This document shows positions 17,148 through 25,980 of a DNA stretch of 64,000 nt, in pieces. Position 1 is the first letter of the stretch, and each line of letters starts with the position of its first letter. The notes beneath the pieces were generated by a model. The model searched no databases. It saw only the letters and a list, made by a program, of their open reading frames with translations, and was not told the origin of the DNA. The position numbers and the translations under genes are program-made. Source of the stretch: VYFG01 sp965248685 (GTDB lineage: Bacteria > Pseudomonadota > Gammaproteobacteria > Arenicellales > Poriferihabitantaceae); the NCBI GenBank assembly GCA_965248685.1, contig CBDFKC010000003.1, forward strand, positions 434,001 to 498,000, read 5' to 3'.

Positions 17148-20048
17148 TCACTTAATTTTAACAAAGGCAAAATTCCTGAATCCGCTGGAAACAAAGAACA
17201 CCGGTTGCTGCTGGTTGGCGGTCAGAGCTATCACTGATTCGGTAACATAACTGTCCAGCTCTTCAATTTTAATCAGGCGATCCTTGATGATGTCCGCATC
17301 TCCCATCAATCCCTGAAGAATGGAATAAGTGAAAACCCCGTGACCTAAATCCCTACGTTCCTGGGCTAGTGTTACCCGGTCGGTAGAGGTGAGTACGACG
17401 ATGTTGGCGTCGGCACTGTCCTTTACCAGTCGTTGATTGAATGCGTTACCGGCATGGCAAGTATCCACCAGCAAAATACGTCGGCCCGCGCTATTGACCA
17501 ATGCCCGTTGTAAAGTTCGCCAATTGACCACCGTGGATTTCACCAATTTCTCGGCGGCATCGAGTTGAGTTTCTCTGGGTAGAAAATAATAGTCGCTATC
17601 TTCGTTAATTCCGTGCCCGGCCAGGAAAAGGATCACAGTATCCTTGGGTCCCGCATCATTAAACAGGCTCAAGGCCTGTTCTATATTTTCTCGGCTAGGT
17701 ACAACACCACCATCTGCCAGTAAAATACTTTTGACGTCGCGATAAAGAGAGCCTGACTGTTGCAGTAATAACGCGTGAAAATCAATGGCGTCCGGAGCGG
17801 CGAACTCAAGATCACCCGAAAGATTGGAATATTCATTTACGCCTACGGAGACCAAATATAGTGTTCCTCTGGGGTCTGCGGTGTCTGGGGATTCTGACAT
17901 GTATTCTATCGACAAGCGCTTACTGGATTCCCCGACCGAGTTATGGACGACAATTTCAATAGTATTGATGCCGTGGTCCAGGTCGATATTAAATTTTCCG
18001 AATTGATCCATGTCCTGATTACCAGGGTCATTGGCTGTACGAATCGGCAACCGCCTCCCATTATTAGTGATAGAAATAGATTGAGGTGGATCTTTAGAAT
18101 CCGTAAACGCAAGACTTAGGGCTATTGTCTGGATGCTGACGTTGTCTCCATTTCCCGGTGATACGATGGAGAATGATGGCGGTCGCCTATCAGGGTCTGT
18201 CATTTGCTCCAGGCTGGACTCGCCTGGGGGGGCTAACGCCAAGGCAGCCTCGATGTCTTGGGTGCTGATCAAGTGATCGATAATATCCGGTCTGTACATT
18301 TGTTTCTTTAACTGCGAAGCCTGCAGAAAATCAGGATTTGCTGTGCCTCGATTCAAGTGCCATCCCAGCAGATCGTCGCCCTCCGGTGATGAATCATAAT
18401 GACCGGAGGGACTCCACAATACCCAGCGCCGCTCATCAGTGTGGGCAAACAGTGCGACAATTTCCTGGCCATCTTTTAGTCGAACCCAGCGAATAGTACC
18501 GTCCGCCAGTCCAGCTACGATCCATTGATCATTAACGATGGTGTGGTTGTAAACTGCGCTGTCAAAAGACGTACGCCATAATTGTTCACCCTTTTTATTG
18601 AATAAAATAAGATAATCATCGGTACCGACAGCGAAGGAATTGTGATCCTGGGCAATGCCACATGACCGTGCACCATAAGTATCCGGCAAATATTCGTCGT
18701 TCAATTTGGCCGAGCCGTCGAACGCAAAGGTACCGTCATCGCCAAATAGATTGATCTGGACATTAAGTCCCTTTACCTTGCAGCTTGAAGGCGCGGCCTC
18801 CATGCTTTCTGGAATGCGACGATCCAAAAAACGTTTGTTCAGAGAGAAACGAACTGGAAGTTTACCGATCCAGTCGTAATTGAACTGCACCATGGCGCCG
18901 TCCCTGGAATATTTTGGTTCTGTGTTGATCGTGGCGAAATTTGGCGCTGGCGCACTCTTGTTGATTTTTATCGACGAATTCACCGTGCCAATAAAAGGGT
19001 CTATTGCAGCGTAAGCGATCCCCCCATCGCGCAAGCTCACCAGCCTTGTTATCACGTTCTTTGCCCGGGATGCCACCTTCTTACGTTTCCCTTTGCCACC
19101 CTTGCCCCAGCGAAACAAGTAATTGACCGGTTGCTTGCGAACACGCTTGAACGCAATCCCCAGCAGCGTCGAGATTTTCGCACCCACACCTCCGGCATAG
19201 AGAAATTCTCCATCCGCTGACCATGCGACCTCTGGCACCAAACTGAAGATTTTTGTTTTTGGGGAAAACAGATAATCCATGGTGTGGCCATCGAAAACGT
19301 CAACTTTACGCCGCTGTGTCTGGGCCGTGGCGACCGAATAGCCCACTGCAATTTTTTTGCCGTCCGGAGAAAAAGCGACTCCGCTGGGTTTCCGGCCGGG
19401 AGGCAATTGAAACCACCTTTGTAATTGGTACTGCTGGTCGTACAGACGTATATGATTATCAAAAGATGTAGTTACCAATCGGCCATCGGTATCAAAGTCC
19501 GCGCGCACGGCATCATCTCCATAGTTTTCGTCCCATGCCACTAATTTGTAGTCATTGGTGCGCCACACACGAATACCGTTGGCACCTTCCAGCGTGGCCA
19601 CCAAATATTCGCCATTTGGAGAAAATATCAGATGGGCAACATGGTCCGGCAGATTTTCGATAGTTCTGAGGCGATCTCCACTTTCGACATTGAAAAAATA
19701 GATCGTGTTATTTATGGTGCGGCCACCCAGAGCCACCATGGATCCATCCGGTGAAATTGCAATGGTTTTTACATCTCCCATTCGGGCTGGTATGACGGGT
19801 ACACGGAAAGTATTGATCAACTCACCACTCGGCAGTCGCCAGGCGCGAGCGGTGCCATCGTCGGAAGCCGTGACCAGAACTCTATTTGCGGAATCCACCC
19901 GGATATCATTGACTCGCGCCGTATGCATTCCGGTTTCGATTTTGAGAATAGGATCGGCCGGGGCAATCTGAGCCTGGGCGGAGGCGAGCTTAAGCAGCAT
20001 TAACAATGGAATCCAGATTTTTAAATTCATCATATCGAGCGACTGCAT
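17148..20048 (-). CDS. exported WD40-repeat caspase-family protease (orthocaspase-like), 966 aa
   Basis: Residues 1-27 look like a signal peptide ending AQAQ. WD40-type repeats run from about 35 to 580 (ARVNDIRVDSANRVLVTASDDGTARAW-type units, SPDG and SPNG turns). A beta-sandwich linker lies at about 620-710. The caspase domain starts near 725 (TLYLVSVGVNEYSN). The dyad is H812 in FLAGHGINED and C864 in LVDTCHAGNAF, again 52 residues apart. The domain order equals that of the 11642-15016 protein, but sequence and length differ, so they are diverged paralogues. A role in envelope stress or programmed death is inference. Confidence 0.9.
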   Translation of the reverse strand: MQSLDMMNLKIWIPLLMLLKLASAQAQIAPADPILKIETGMHTARVNDIRVDSANRVLVTASDDGTARAWRLPSGELINTFRVPVIPARMGDVKTIAISPDGSMVALGGRTINNTIYFFNVESGDRLRTIENLPDHVAHLIFSPNGEYLVATLEGANGIRVWRTNDYKLVAWDENYGDDAVRADFDTDGRLVTTSFDNHIRLYDQQYQLQRWFQLPPGRKPSGVAFSPDGKKIAVGYSVATAQTQRRKVDVFDGHTMDYLFSPKTKIFSLVPEVAWSADGEFLYAGGVGAKISTLLGIAFKRVRKQPVNYLFRWGKGGKGKRKKVASRAKNVITRLVSLRDGGIAYAAIDPFIGTVNSSIKINKSAPAPNFATINTEPKYSRDGAMVQFNYDWIGKLPVRFSLNKRFLDRRIPESMEAAPSSCKVKGLNVQINLFGDDGTFAFDGSAKLNDEYLPDTYGARSCGIAQDHNSFAVGTDDYLILFNKKGEQLWRTSFDSAVYNHTIVNDQWIVAGLADGTIRWVRLKDGQEIVALFAHTDERRWVLWSPSGHYDSSPEGDDLLGWHLNRGTANPDFLQASQLKKQMYRPDIIDHLISTQDIEAALALAPPGESSLEQMTDPDRRPPSFSIVSPGNGDNVSIQTIALSLAFTDSKDPPQSISITNNGRRLPIRTANDPGNQDMDQFGKFNIDLDHGINTIEIVVHNSVGESSKRLSIEYMSESPDTADPRGTLYLVSVGVNEYSNLSGDLEFAAPDAIDFHALLLQQSGSLYRDVKSILLADGGVVPSRENIEQALSLFNDAGPKDTVILFLAGHGINEDSDYYFLPRETQLDAAEKLVKSTVVNWRTLQRALVNSAGRRILLVDTCHAGNAFNQRLVKDSADANIVVLTSTDRVTLAQERRDLGHGVFTYSILQGLMGDADIIKDRLIKIEELDSYVTESVIALTANQQQPVFFVSSGFRNFAFVKIK

Positions 20049-20055
20049 ATCATCG

Positions 20056-20409
20056 TTACCTGGGCTTCAAAATTTCCGAGCTTTGTTCAAAGGCTAACTT
20101 TGCCCCTAGACCAAATAAAACAGTACCGCTAACCCGATAAATGCGTTGAATCACTTTGGGTCTGGACTGAATCCAACCAGATGCAACACCGGCAAAGTAT
20201 CCGATTGGAGCTTTAACTAGAAAAGTCAACGCCGAAAAACTTGACCCGAGAATCATCAACAAAAGGGCAGGGCTTTCTATGTCAGTTGAAGTAAACTGCG
20301 GCAGAAAAGCAAAGTAGAAAATGGTGATTTTGGGATTAGAAATATTTGATAGTACGCCGATGATAAATAATTTGCTAAGCAGCTTGGAATGAGCGCTTTC
20401 TAGCTTTAA
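20056..20409 (-). pseudogene. LysE/RhtB-family exporter, 5'-truncated remnant
   Basis: Read on the minus strand from the stop at 20410-20412, the frame encodes about 117 residues that match the C-terminal half of a LysE/RhtB amino-acid exporter: the NPK motif (SNISNPKITIFYFAFLPQF), then two hydrophobic helices. A normal member has about 205 residues. The N-terminal helices are absent and no good start codon lies in the right place; only an internal TTG at 20262 could start a 68-residue piece. It abuts the caspase gene by 7 bases and is best read as a degraded gene. Confidence 0.7.
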
Positions 20410-20439
20410 CTACTTTGCTATGCAGGGCGATCCACCAGT

Positions 20440-20685
20440 TTATTTTCTAAAATACTTTTCCAGAAACTCTTCTGCTTTGTGTTCTCCCTCTTCAGTTACC
20501 ACTACAGATTTTGCTTTACCTTTTGGATCGTGTATCCATCCATTTTTGTACAAAAGATCCGTGAGCTCCCAGTCCATGCCTTTCCAGGCCCGGCTAAAGT
20601 ACTTATCTCCATGTAGCGTCAGACACAGAATTGCTAACCCAACTTCAGCGAATTTTTCTTTGTCTAAATTTTCTGGAATTGGCAT
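20440..20685 (-). CDS. DUF6429 family small protein
   Basis: The 81 residues fit the small DUF6429 family: EVGLAILCLTLHGDKYFSRAWKGMDWELTDLLYKNGWIHDPKGKAKSVVVTEEG is nearly the whole conserved region. The WKGMDW segment and the DPKGKAKSV stretch are its hallmarks, and a winged-helix-like shape is plausible. Function is unknown. It stands alone between the LysE remnant and a long intergenic stretch. Confidence 0.8.
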   Translation of the reverse strand: MPIPENLDKEKFAEVGLAILCLTLHGDKYFSRAWKGMDWELTDLLYKNGWIHDPKGKAKSVVVTEEGEHKAEEFLEKYFRK

Positions 20686-21105
20686 TTTATTCTCTAACCT
20701 CCCAATGAGAATTACGATATTTCAATGATGCGACCCCGCTTTATATCAAGACACAGTTTAGCCCATTACTGATGTTTGTTAGCAATATCTTAATTTCAGT
20801 CTTATTCCTCTCAAAGCATTCAATTGGATTCCGCCTTGAACATTAGCGCTGCAACGGCAATATCGCTGAAAGATAGCAACCGGTCACAGCCAGTAAATCC
20901 TGCTTCCGTTATATGCGTTTTATGAATAGTAGATATGCATTATGCGGCATTCACATGCAATTATAAAATAGTAAGCTAAACACTCGATTTAGCATTAAGG
21001 TTTTAATAATGGAACTTGCTCTGGTGAAGGGTATGGACGAAAAGGATTTGCTGAGCCGAATTAGACAAATCCCTGCTTTAATTTCACACCAACCGGAATA
21101 ACAAC
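20686..21105. other. 420-base stretch with no clear gene, except a possible 30-codon ORF
   Basis: The first 320 bases show nothing convincing on either strand and should hold promoters. At 21009-21101 an ATG opens a 30-codon frame (MELALVKGMDEKDLLSRIRQ...) that ends four bases before the next gene start. It could be a short coupled leader gene, but there is no visible ribosome binding site, so it stays a guess. Confidence 0.4.
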
Positions 21106-21534
21106 ATGAAATACCTTTTAGTAAGTTTAATGGTCAGCGCAATTTTGATGACACCCGTGACCCAGGCAGCAGGTAATGCTGCGGATTTCGATCAAACCAG
21201 CTGGAATCAGAAAATGTCGGCATTTACCAAAATGACAGGGAGAACATTTGAATATTCGGTATCGGGATATCGCATACAGTTGCACTTCGACAGCGAGGAT
21301 TCGATTGCCTGGGAACGCCTGGAAGCGCCCGATGGCACCGCTGGTTTAACAGGTACCCAGGCCGTTGATCGACAGAATATTCATCCGGGTATCTTCCTAA
21401 TGGCCTGGACCGAGCCAGACGGCACTCATGTGGTTGACGTTGTCGATACACAGCGTATGGAACTGTTTGCCAATTTCGTTACGGCGGACGGCCAACGCTT
21501 TCAGACACGGGCAGAAATGCGCGAACTGAACTAA
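21106..21534 (+). CDS. exported MoaF-like (lipocalin-fold) protein
   Basis: Residues 1-21 form a signal peptide (ending TQA). The rest (GRTFEYSVSGYRIQLHFDSEDSIAWERLE..., IHPGIFLMAWTEPDGTHVVDVVDTQRMELFANFVTADG) follows the MoaF/MoaF-related repeat pattern: a short beta-barrel with the W-E-P-D-G turn. Members bind or alter small acids, but this one has no assigned ligand. The next gene, an exported alpha/beta hydrolase, starts 27 bases on in the same direction and both are probably one transcript. Confidence 0.65.
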   Translation: MKYLLVSLMVSAILMTPVTQAAGNAADFDQTSWNQKMSAFTKMTGRTFEYSVSGYRIQLHFDSEDSIAWERLEAPDGTAGLTGTQAVDRQNIHPGIFLMAWTEPDGTHVVDVVDTQRMELFANFVTADGQRFQTRAEMRELN

Positions 21535-21561
21535 GCTCGTTATCAACACAGGAAAATAACC

Positions 21562-22596
21562 ATGTCCTTCAAAACATCTGATTACATCTGGTCGAGTTCC
21601 ATACTAGCAATACTTCTGTTCGCTACTTTCCTCACCCCAGCGGCTGCGCAAGACACTGAGAAAACCACTAGAGGCACGCTGATGCAATACCGCCACATCC
21701 CGGTGGTATTCAACAGTCATGGTGAAACTTTGGCCGGTCAACTGTTTCTGCCACCCGGCGAAGGTCCCTTTGCAGCCGTAACGGTCATGGGGCCAGTCGC
21801 CTTCGTCAAGGAACAATCTCCATTGCAATATGCTTCGAGAATTGTTCGACAGGGCATTGCAGCCCTCATTTTTGACCCACGTTACCACGGCGCCAGCAGT
21901 GGAGAACCGCGTCATTACGAGTCACCCCAGGCAAAGATCGAAGACCTGAGCGCCTCGATTGATTTCCTCGCCGGGCACCAACTGATCGATGCTAAAAAAA
22001 TTGGTATCGTCGGTATTTGCCAGGGTGTCAACTGGGCGATTGAGGCTTCGGTTCGCGATCAGCGGGTAAAGTCATTGGCGTTAGTTGCGGGGCATTACTT
22101 ACTGCCGGAGATCGCCACGATGTATCTTGGCAACGAAGAAACTGTGCGGCAACGCATCGAGCGTGGTCGCAAGGCGCGGATGGCGTTCGATCGGAACGGC
22201 AAGGTTGAATACATCGACATCGTTGGTTCAAAGGAGGCCTTGCTGACCCACGAACTCATCGATGACTGGTATCAACCCTGGGCCAAGCACGCACCCTGGT
22301 TCGCGCATCGCGGCCAGTGGGAAAACCGGATCACCGCGATGAGTGAAGCTGATATATGGGGATGGCGAATCGACGATACCCTGCACAAACTGCAAACAGA
22401 CGTGGTCATGATCCACGCAGATCGCGCCGCTAGCGGTGCTTCGGTACCACGCAAGCTATTCGACAGCATTCCAGCAAAAAACAAGCAACTTTACTGGATA
22501 GAAGGTGCCAATCAGTTGATGTTTTACGAAAGTCCGATCACGATTGATGAAGCACTTGTCCCACTAAGCCGGCATTTTAACGAAACATTACTGTAG
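21562..22596 (+). CDS. exported alpha/beta hydrolase with a Cys at the nucleophile position
   Basis: A signal peptide (residues 1-30, ending AAAQ) precedes an alpha/beta hydrolase domain: LAGQLFLPPGEGPFAAVTVMGPVAFVKEQ, then GIAALIFDPRYHGASSGEPRHYESP. The nucleophile elbow reads G-I-C153-Q-G instead of GxSxG, as in dienelactone-hydrolase-type and some related enzymes. Asp in VMIHADR and His near the C-terminus are candidates to complete a triad, although the last region reads LYWIEGANQLMFYE with no clear His. So activity is likely but not certain. It is followed by a LysR-type regulator gene on the same strand. Confidence 0.8.
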   Translation: MSFKTSDYIWSSSILAILLFATFLTPAAAQDTEKTTRGTLMQYRHIPVVFNSHGETLAGQLFLPPGEGPFAAVTVMGPVAFVKEQSPLQYASRIVRQGIAALIFDPRYHGASSGEPRHYESPQAKIEDLSASIDFLAGHQLIDAKKIGIVGICQGVNWAIEASVRDQRVKSLALVAGHYLLPEIATMYLGNEETVRQRIERGRKARMAFDRNGKVEYIDIVGSKEALLTHELIDDWYQPWAKHAPWFAHRGQWENRITAMSEADIWGWRIDDTLHKLQTDVVMIHADRAASGASVPRKLFDSIPAKNKQLYWIEGANQLMFYESPITIDEALVPLSRHFNETLL

Positions 22597-22693
22597 CCAT
22601 TTCCCATAGGACTTCTGCGGGTCTAACTACGTTTAGACCCGCAACAGTAGCATAGCTATATTGCATGACACTTGCCGTGTTAATCTATGTAAT

Positions 22694-23605
22694 ATGCAAA
22701 AAACGAATAAAAGGCTCGATCAGCTTGATGTGCGTTCACTACGGATTCTAAAGTATCTGCTTGAATCCAGGAACATATCCAATACCGCTGAATATATCGG
22801 ACTAAGCCAGCCCGCCACCAGTCGAATAGTGGCACAGTTACGCAAACTGCTGGACGATCCGCTACTGGTTCGTGCTAATCAAGGGTATGGTCTGACCGAC
22901 TTTGCGATGCAGGTCTATCCTCGAATTGGTATCGCGCTTGAATCAATCCATGCCGTGGTTGAAGCCAATGAGTTTAATATCGGGCAGGCCAAGGCAACCC
23001 TGCGCATAGCATCCACCGACTACGGCACTGTCAGCGTGTTGCGCCAGTTGTATTCAGTCCTACTGCAACAAGCACCGGGAATTAACCTTGAGATTAGCAA
23101 CTTTACCCCCGCTTCATTCACCATGATGGAACAGGGGGAACTTGATCTCGCGCTTTATGCCAACTTCAACATACCCGGCGATTTTCACTACCGTAAATTG
23201 TTCGACGAAAGCTATTCGCTGTTGCTTAGAAACGGACACCCATTGATCGAATGTCACGAACAGGAAGGTCGCCTGGACGAAACCCAACTTGCAGAATGGC
23301 CGCGTGCCGAAATGCAATACCCCAGCGCCAGCTTGATGCACAATGATGCGGTAATGCAAATCGATTCCGCTGAAGCTAACGGGGTAAAAATTCGTGGGCC
23401 ATACTTCCTTGCTATCGTCAGTGTGATTGAAGATAGCGATACCATCATCGCTTTACCAACTCGAATGTGTCATTACGCCGAGGCGCACTATGGGGTTAAA
23501 TCCATACCAATAGATGATTCCCAGGGATTTACCTATGTTGCAATCTGGCATCATCGTCAACACCAGCGCCCACTGTTACGCTGGGTGCTCGATCAGATTC
23601 GATGA
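22694..23605 (+). CDS. LysR-family transcriptional regulator
   Basis: The N-terminal winged helix-turn-helix is complete (LDQLDVRSLRILKYLLESRNISNTAEYIGLSQPATSRIVAQLRKLL). From about residue 80 a periplasmic-binding-protein-like effector domain follows (KATLRIASTDYGTVSVLRQL, GELDLALYANF). I start at the Met at 22694, 11 codons inside the longest frame, because it fits the usual length before the HTH. It is on the same strand just after the MoaF-like/hydrolase pair and may control them, although LysR genes are more often divergent. Confidence 0.86.
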   Translation: MQKTNKRLDQLDVRSLRILKYLLESRNISNTAEYIGLSQPATSRIVAQLRKLLDDPLLVRANQGYGLTDFAMQVYPRIGIALESIHAVVEANEFNIGQAKATLRIASTDYGTVSVLRQLYSVLLQQAPGINLEISNFTPASFTMMEQGELDLALYANFNIPGDFHYRKLFDESYSLLLRNGHPLIECHEQEGRLDETQLAEWPRAEMQYPSASLMHNDAVMQIDSAEANGVKIRGPYFLAIVSVIEDSDTIIALPTRMCHYAEAHYGVKSIPIDDSQGFTYVAIWHHRQHQRPLLRWVLDQIR

Positions 23606-23688
23606 AAAAGGTTGCGAATATTTTGTTTCTTCTTAGGTCTATTTCAAATTAAATTGTCCCTTTTATTTATCCTGATTTGAGAGAGTTA

Positions 23689-23775
23689 ATGAATGAAAGA
23701 TTATTACGGCTGGGGCGCCAACATTGGGTTGATTATACCAGTGATATCTTTCTACTAAACGGTTTCGAACGTTGA
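23689..23775 (+). CDS. possible 28-aa leader ORF overlapping the EamA transporter start
   Basis: An ATG preceded by GAGAG opens a frame of 28 codons (MNERLLRLGRQHWVDYTSDI...). Its TGA overlaps the TTG start of the transporter gene (TTGA), an arrangement that would couple translation. There is no protein-family evidence for the peptide. It is offered because it explains the weak, rare start of the downstream gene. Confidence 0.3.
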   Translation: MNERLLRLGRQHWVDYTSDIFLLNGFER

Positions 23776-24647
23776 AGTACTTACCGCTAGCGTTATTCTG
23801 GGTGCTGGGAATCATTTGGGGCAGCAGTTTTATCTATATGAAATTGGCAGCCGATCTCGTTTCCCCACTTCAGATAGTCTTAATCAGGGTGGTCTTCGGA
23901 TTTATACCCATTGCAATCTACGCCTTAATAAAGGGCGCGTTAAAGTATTCTCATTTACAGCACCTCGGGCATTTATTTGTACTGTCACTGATCGGTACCC
24001 TTGCCTATTATTATGGGTTTGTTAAAGGTGCGTCTTTGCTATTTTCGGGCGTCGTTGGTGCACTCAGTGGGCTAACACCCATATTCTCTTATTTTCTTGC
24101 GCTATTATTGATTTCGGATGAGAAGCCTTCGGTTCAAAAATTACTGGGGGTTGCGATTGGTTTAATTGGTGTAGTATTGATTGCTCGACCATTTGGTACA
24201 GATATTTCATCGGCAAATATTGAAGGCGTGTTTTACACGCTGGTTGGGTCTTTTAGTATCGGTGCTTCTTTTGTGTACGTAAAAAAGTATGTGTTACCAC
24301 TTAATATTCCGACTTCTGCAGTGATCACTTACCAGCTCGGTATTGGAATACTCATCTTGCTTCTAGTGACGGACCTGAAAGGTATTGGAGACATAATAGA
24401 TGATATGTATGTGGCCGCTGGGCTTGTAATAGGTCTAGGTGTTTTAGGCACCGGTGTTGCCTATATTATTTATTACTATATTATCGAAAAGCTGGGCGCT
24501 GTTACTGCATCATCGGTAGCCTATATTCCTCCAGTTGTCGCTTTGATTATTGGCGTTGTTATCGTTGGCGAACAAATCGTAATTTGGGAATATCTCGGTG
24601 CGGCGCTTATTTTGGGAGGGGTAGTTTTGATTAACAAAACCAGATAA
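23772..24647 (+). CDS. DMT-superfamily transporter with two EamA domains
   Basis: The 291-residue protein has ten hydrophobic helices in two EamA repeats. The first begins FWVLGIIWGSSFIYMKLAADLVSP, a classical EamA opening, and includes the GLTPIFSYFLALLLISDEKPS segment. The second covers about 150-291 and ends in the GEQIVIWEYLGAALILGGVVLIN motif. Members export metabolites or take up small compounds; the substrate here is unknown. Translation starts at a TTG. Confidence 0.87.
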   Translation: MKYLPLALFWVLGIIWGSSFIYMKLAADLVSPLQIVLIRVVFGFIPIAIYALIKGALKYSHLQHLGHLFVLSLIGTLAYYYGFVKGASLLFSGVVGALSGLTPIFSYFLALLLISDEKPSVQKLLGVAIGLIGVVLIARPFGTDISSANIEGVFYTLVGSFSIGASFVYVKKYVLPLNIPTSAVITYQLGIGILILLLVTDLKGIGDIIDDMYVAAGLVIGLGVLGTGVAYIIYYYIIEKLGAVTASSVAYIPPVVALIIGVVIVGEQIVIWEYLGAALILGGVVLINKTR

Positions 24648-24716
24648 CCAGCGTAATTAGGCCGATCCAGTAAACCAGGGCCGCTGATACTGGATTTTAA
24701 AATATTTTGAGGAATC

Positions 24717-25343
24717 GTGGAAATATACATATCACTTGCTAGTGTAATGGGCGTCCTATTAATCGGCGCCATTAGTCCGGGTCCGAGTTTTGTGCTGGTT
24801 GCACGCACTTCAATTGCGGTATCCCGCGCCGATGGGTTGTACATGGCAATCGGTATGGGTGTTGGCGGCGTTATATTTTCTGTGTTGGTTTTAGCGGGGC
24901 TACGTGCAGTATTGGACAGTGTGCCGTGGCTATATATTGCTTTAAAAGTGTTTGGTGGTATTTACCTGCTTTATCTGGCAATACAAATTTGGCGAGGTGC
25001 GAAAGAGCCTGTCGTTATGTCCAGCTTCGAGAAAGATTCGCCGGATACCGCGATGAAATCATTCATGCTGGCTCTCATAACGCAAGTCAGCAACCCAAAA
25101 GCCGTTGTGATCTATGGCAGCATTTTCGCCGCTCTACTGCCACAGGATATGCCATTGTTTGCAATACTCGCGCTACCAGTACTGGTTTTTTTGGTAGAAG
25201 CAGGGTGGTATACGATAGTCGCCGTTACCCTTTCTTCCAAGTCGTCGGCAAACTTGTATTTAAAAGCCAAAGCCCCCATTGATCAAACCGCGAGCATAGT
25301 AATGGGCGCGCTAGGATTAAAACTCCTATTTGACGCTAAATGA
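24717..25343 (+). CDS. LysE/RhtB-family amino-acid exporter
   Basis: The 208-residue protein (GTG start) has six hydrophobic helices and the family signatures: MGVLLIGAISPGPSFVLVARTSIAVSRADGLYMAIGMGVGG near the N-terminus and FMLALITQVSNPKAVVIYGSIFAALLP with the conserved NPK. This is an intact, different member from the remnant at 20056-20409. It lies 69 bases after the EamA transporter gene on the same strand, so two exporters may be expressed together. Confidence 0.88.
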   Translation: MEIYISLASVMGVLLIGAISPGPSFVLVARTSIAVSRADGLYMAIGMGVGGVIFSVLVLAGLRAVLDSVPWLYIALKVFGGIYLLYLAIQIWRGAKEPVVMSSFEKDSPDTAMKSFMLALITQVSNPKAVVIYGSIFAALLPQDMPLFAILALPVLVFLVEAGWYTIVAVTLSSKSSANLYLKAKAPIDQTASIVMGALGLKLLFDAK

Positions 25344-25435
25344 TTTTCGGCAATGTACCTAAATAAGTGCATTGAGAATGACACCATAAAGTTGCACCAT
25401 TGATGCGAGTCCTTAGCAACTAAATTACTGTCAGT

Positions 25436-25804
25436 ATGACATATGATGAATTCAATAACTTTTGTAGTGGTTTTCCTGCTACTAGCTATGTCAGCCAGTG
25501 GGGTGATTCTCATGTTTGGAAGGTAGGAGGAAAGGTATTTGCCATAGGTGGTTGGGAGAAAACTAACTCGCCAGCGTTCACATTTAAAACCTCCGAAATA
25601 GATTTTCATTTGTTAAGTGACGAACCAGGGTATCGGCCCGCCCCTTATTTTGCCTCTCGAGGTATGAAGTGGATACAACTATTTGATGCCGCGGATACAC
25701 AAGATGACAATCTCAAATTTTATTTGCAGGAATCTCACCGGATTGTTTCTCTGAGTTTAGCCAAGAACAAGCAAAAGGAACTTGGACTTAATCAGGGTAG
25801 TTGA
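25436..25804 (+). CDS. MmcQ/YjbR family DNA-binding-fold protein
   Basis: The 122-residue protein fits the MmcQ/YjbR family: MTYDEFNNFCSGFPATSYVSQWGDSHVWKVGGKVFAIGG at the N-terminus, then ISFKTS-like strand FTFKTSEIDFHLLSDEPGYRPAPYFASRGMKWIQL and a C-terminal helix with SHRIVSLSLAKNKQKELG. The CyaY-like fold of this family is proposed to bind DNA. Function in the cell is unknown. Confidence 0.83.
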   Translation: MTYDEFNNFCSGFPATSYVSQWGDSHVWKVGGKVFAIGGWEKTNSPAFTFKTSEIDFHLLSDEPGYRPAPYFASRGMKWIQLFDAADTQDDNLKFYLQESHRIVSLSLAKNKQKELGLNQGS

Positions 25805-25873
25805 AATTTATGGTCTGGATAGTAGATATTCGTTGCGGACTAATTTGGTGAGATATATTCGATAAGAACAATT

Positions 25874-25909
25874 GTGCCGGCGGGAGTAATTTATAATCTC
25901 TCCAGCACC
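25874..25909. repeat. degenerate REP-like palindrome
   Basis: The 36 bases (gtgccggcgggagtaatttataatctctccagcacc) share the centre and flanks of the more perfect elements at 27232-27267 and 28110-28145. Differences in the arms make the dyad imperfect. It marks a third copy of the family in this window, sitting upstream of the Rieske oxygenase gene. Confidence 0.6.
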
Positions 25910-25980
25910 ATACTGGCAGTACAGTAATCTTTCAATTACGCATGCTAATTTATTATTAACTTGTAAAGTAGAATCAGGAA

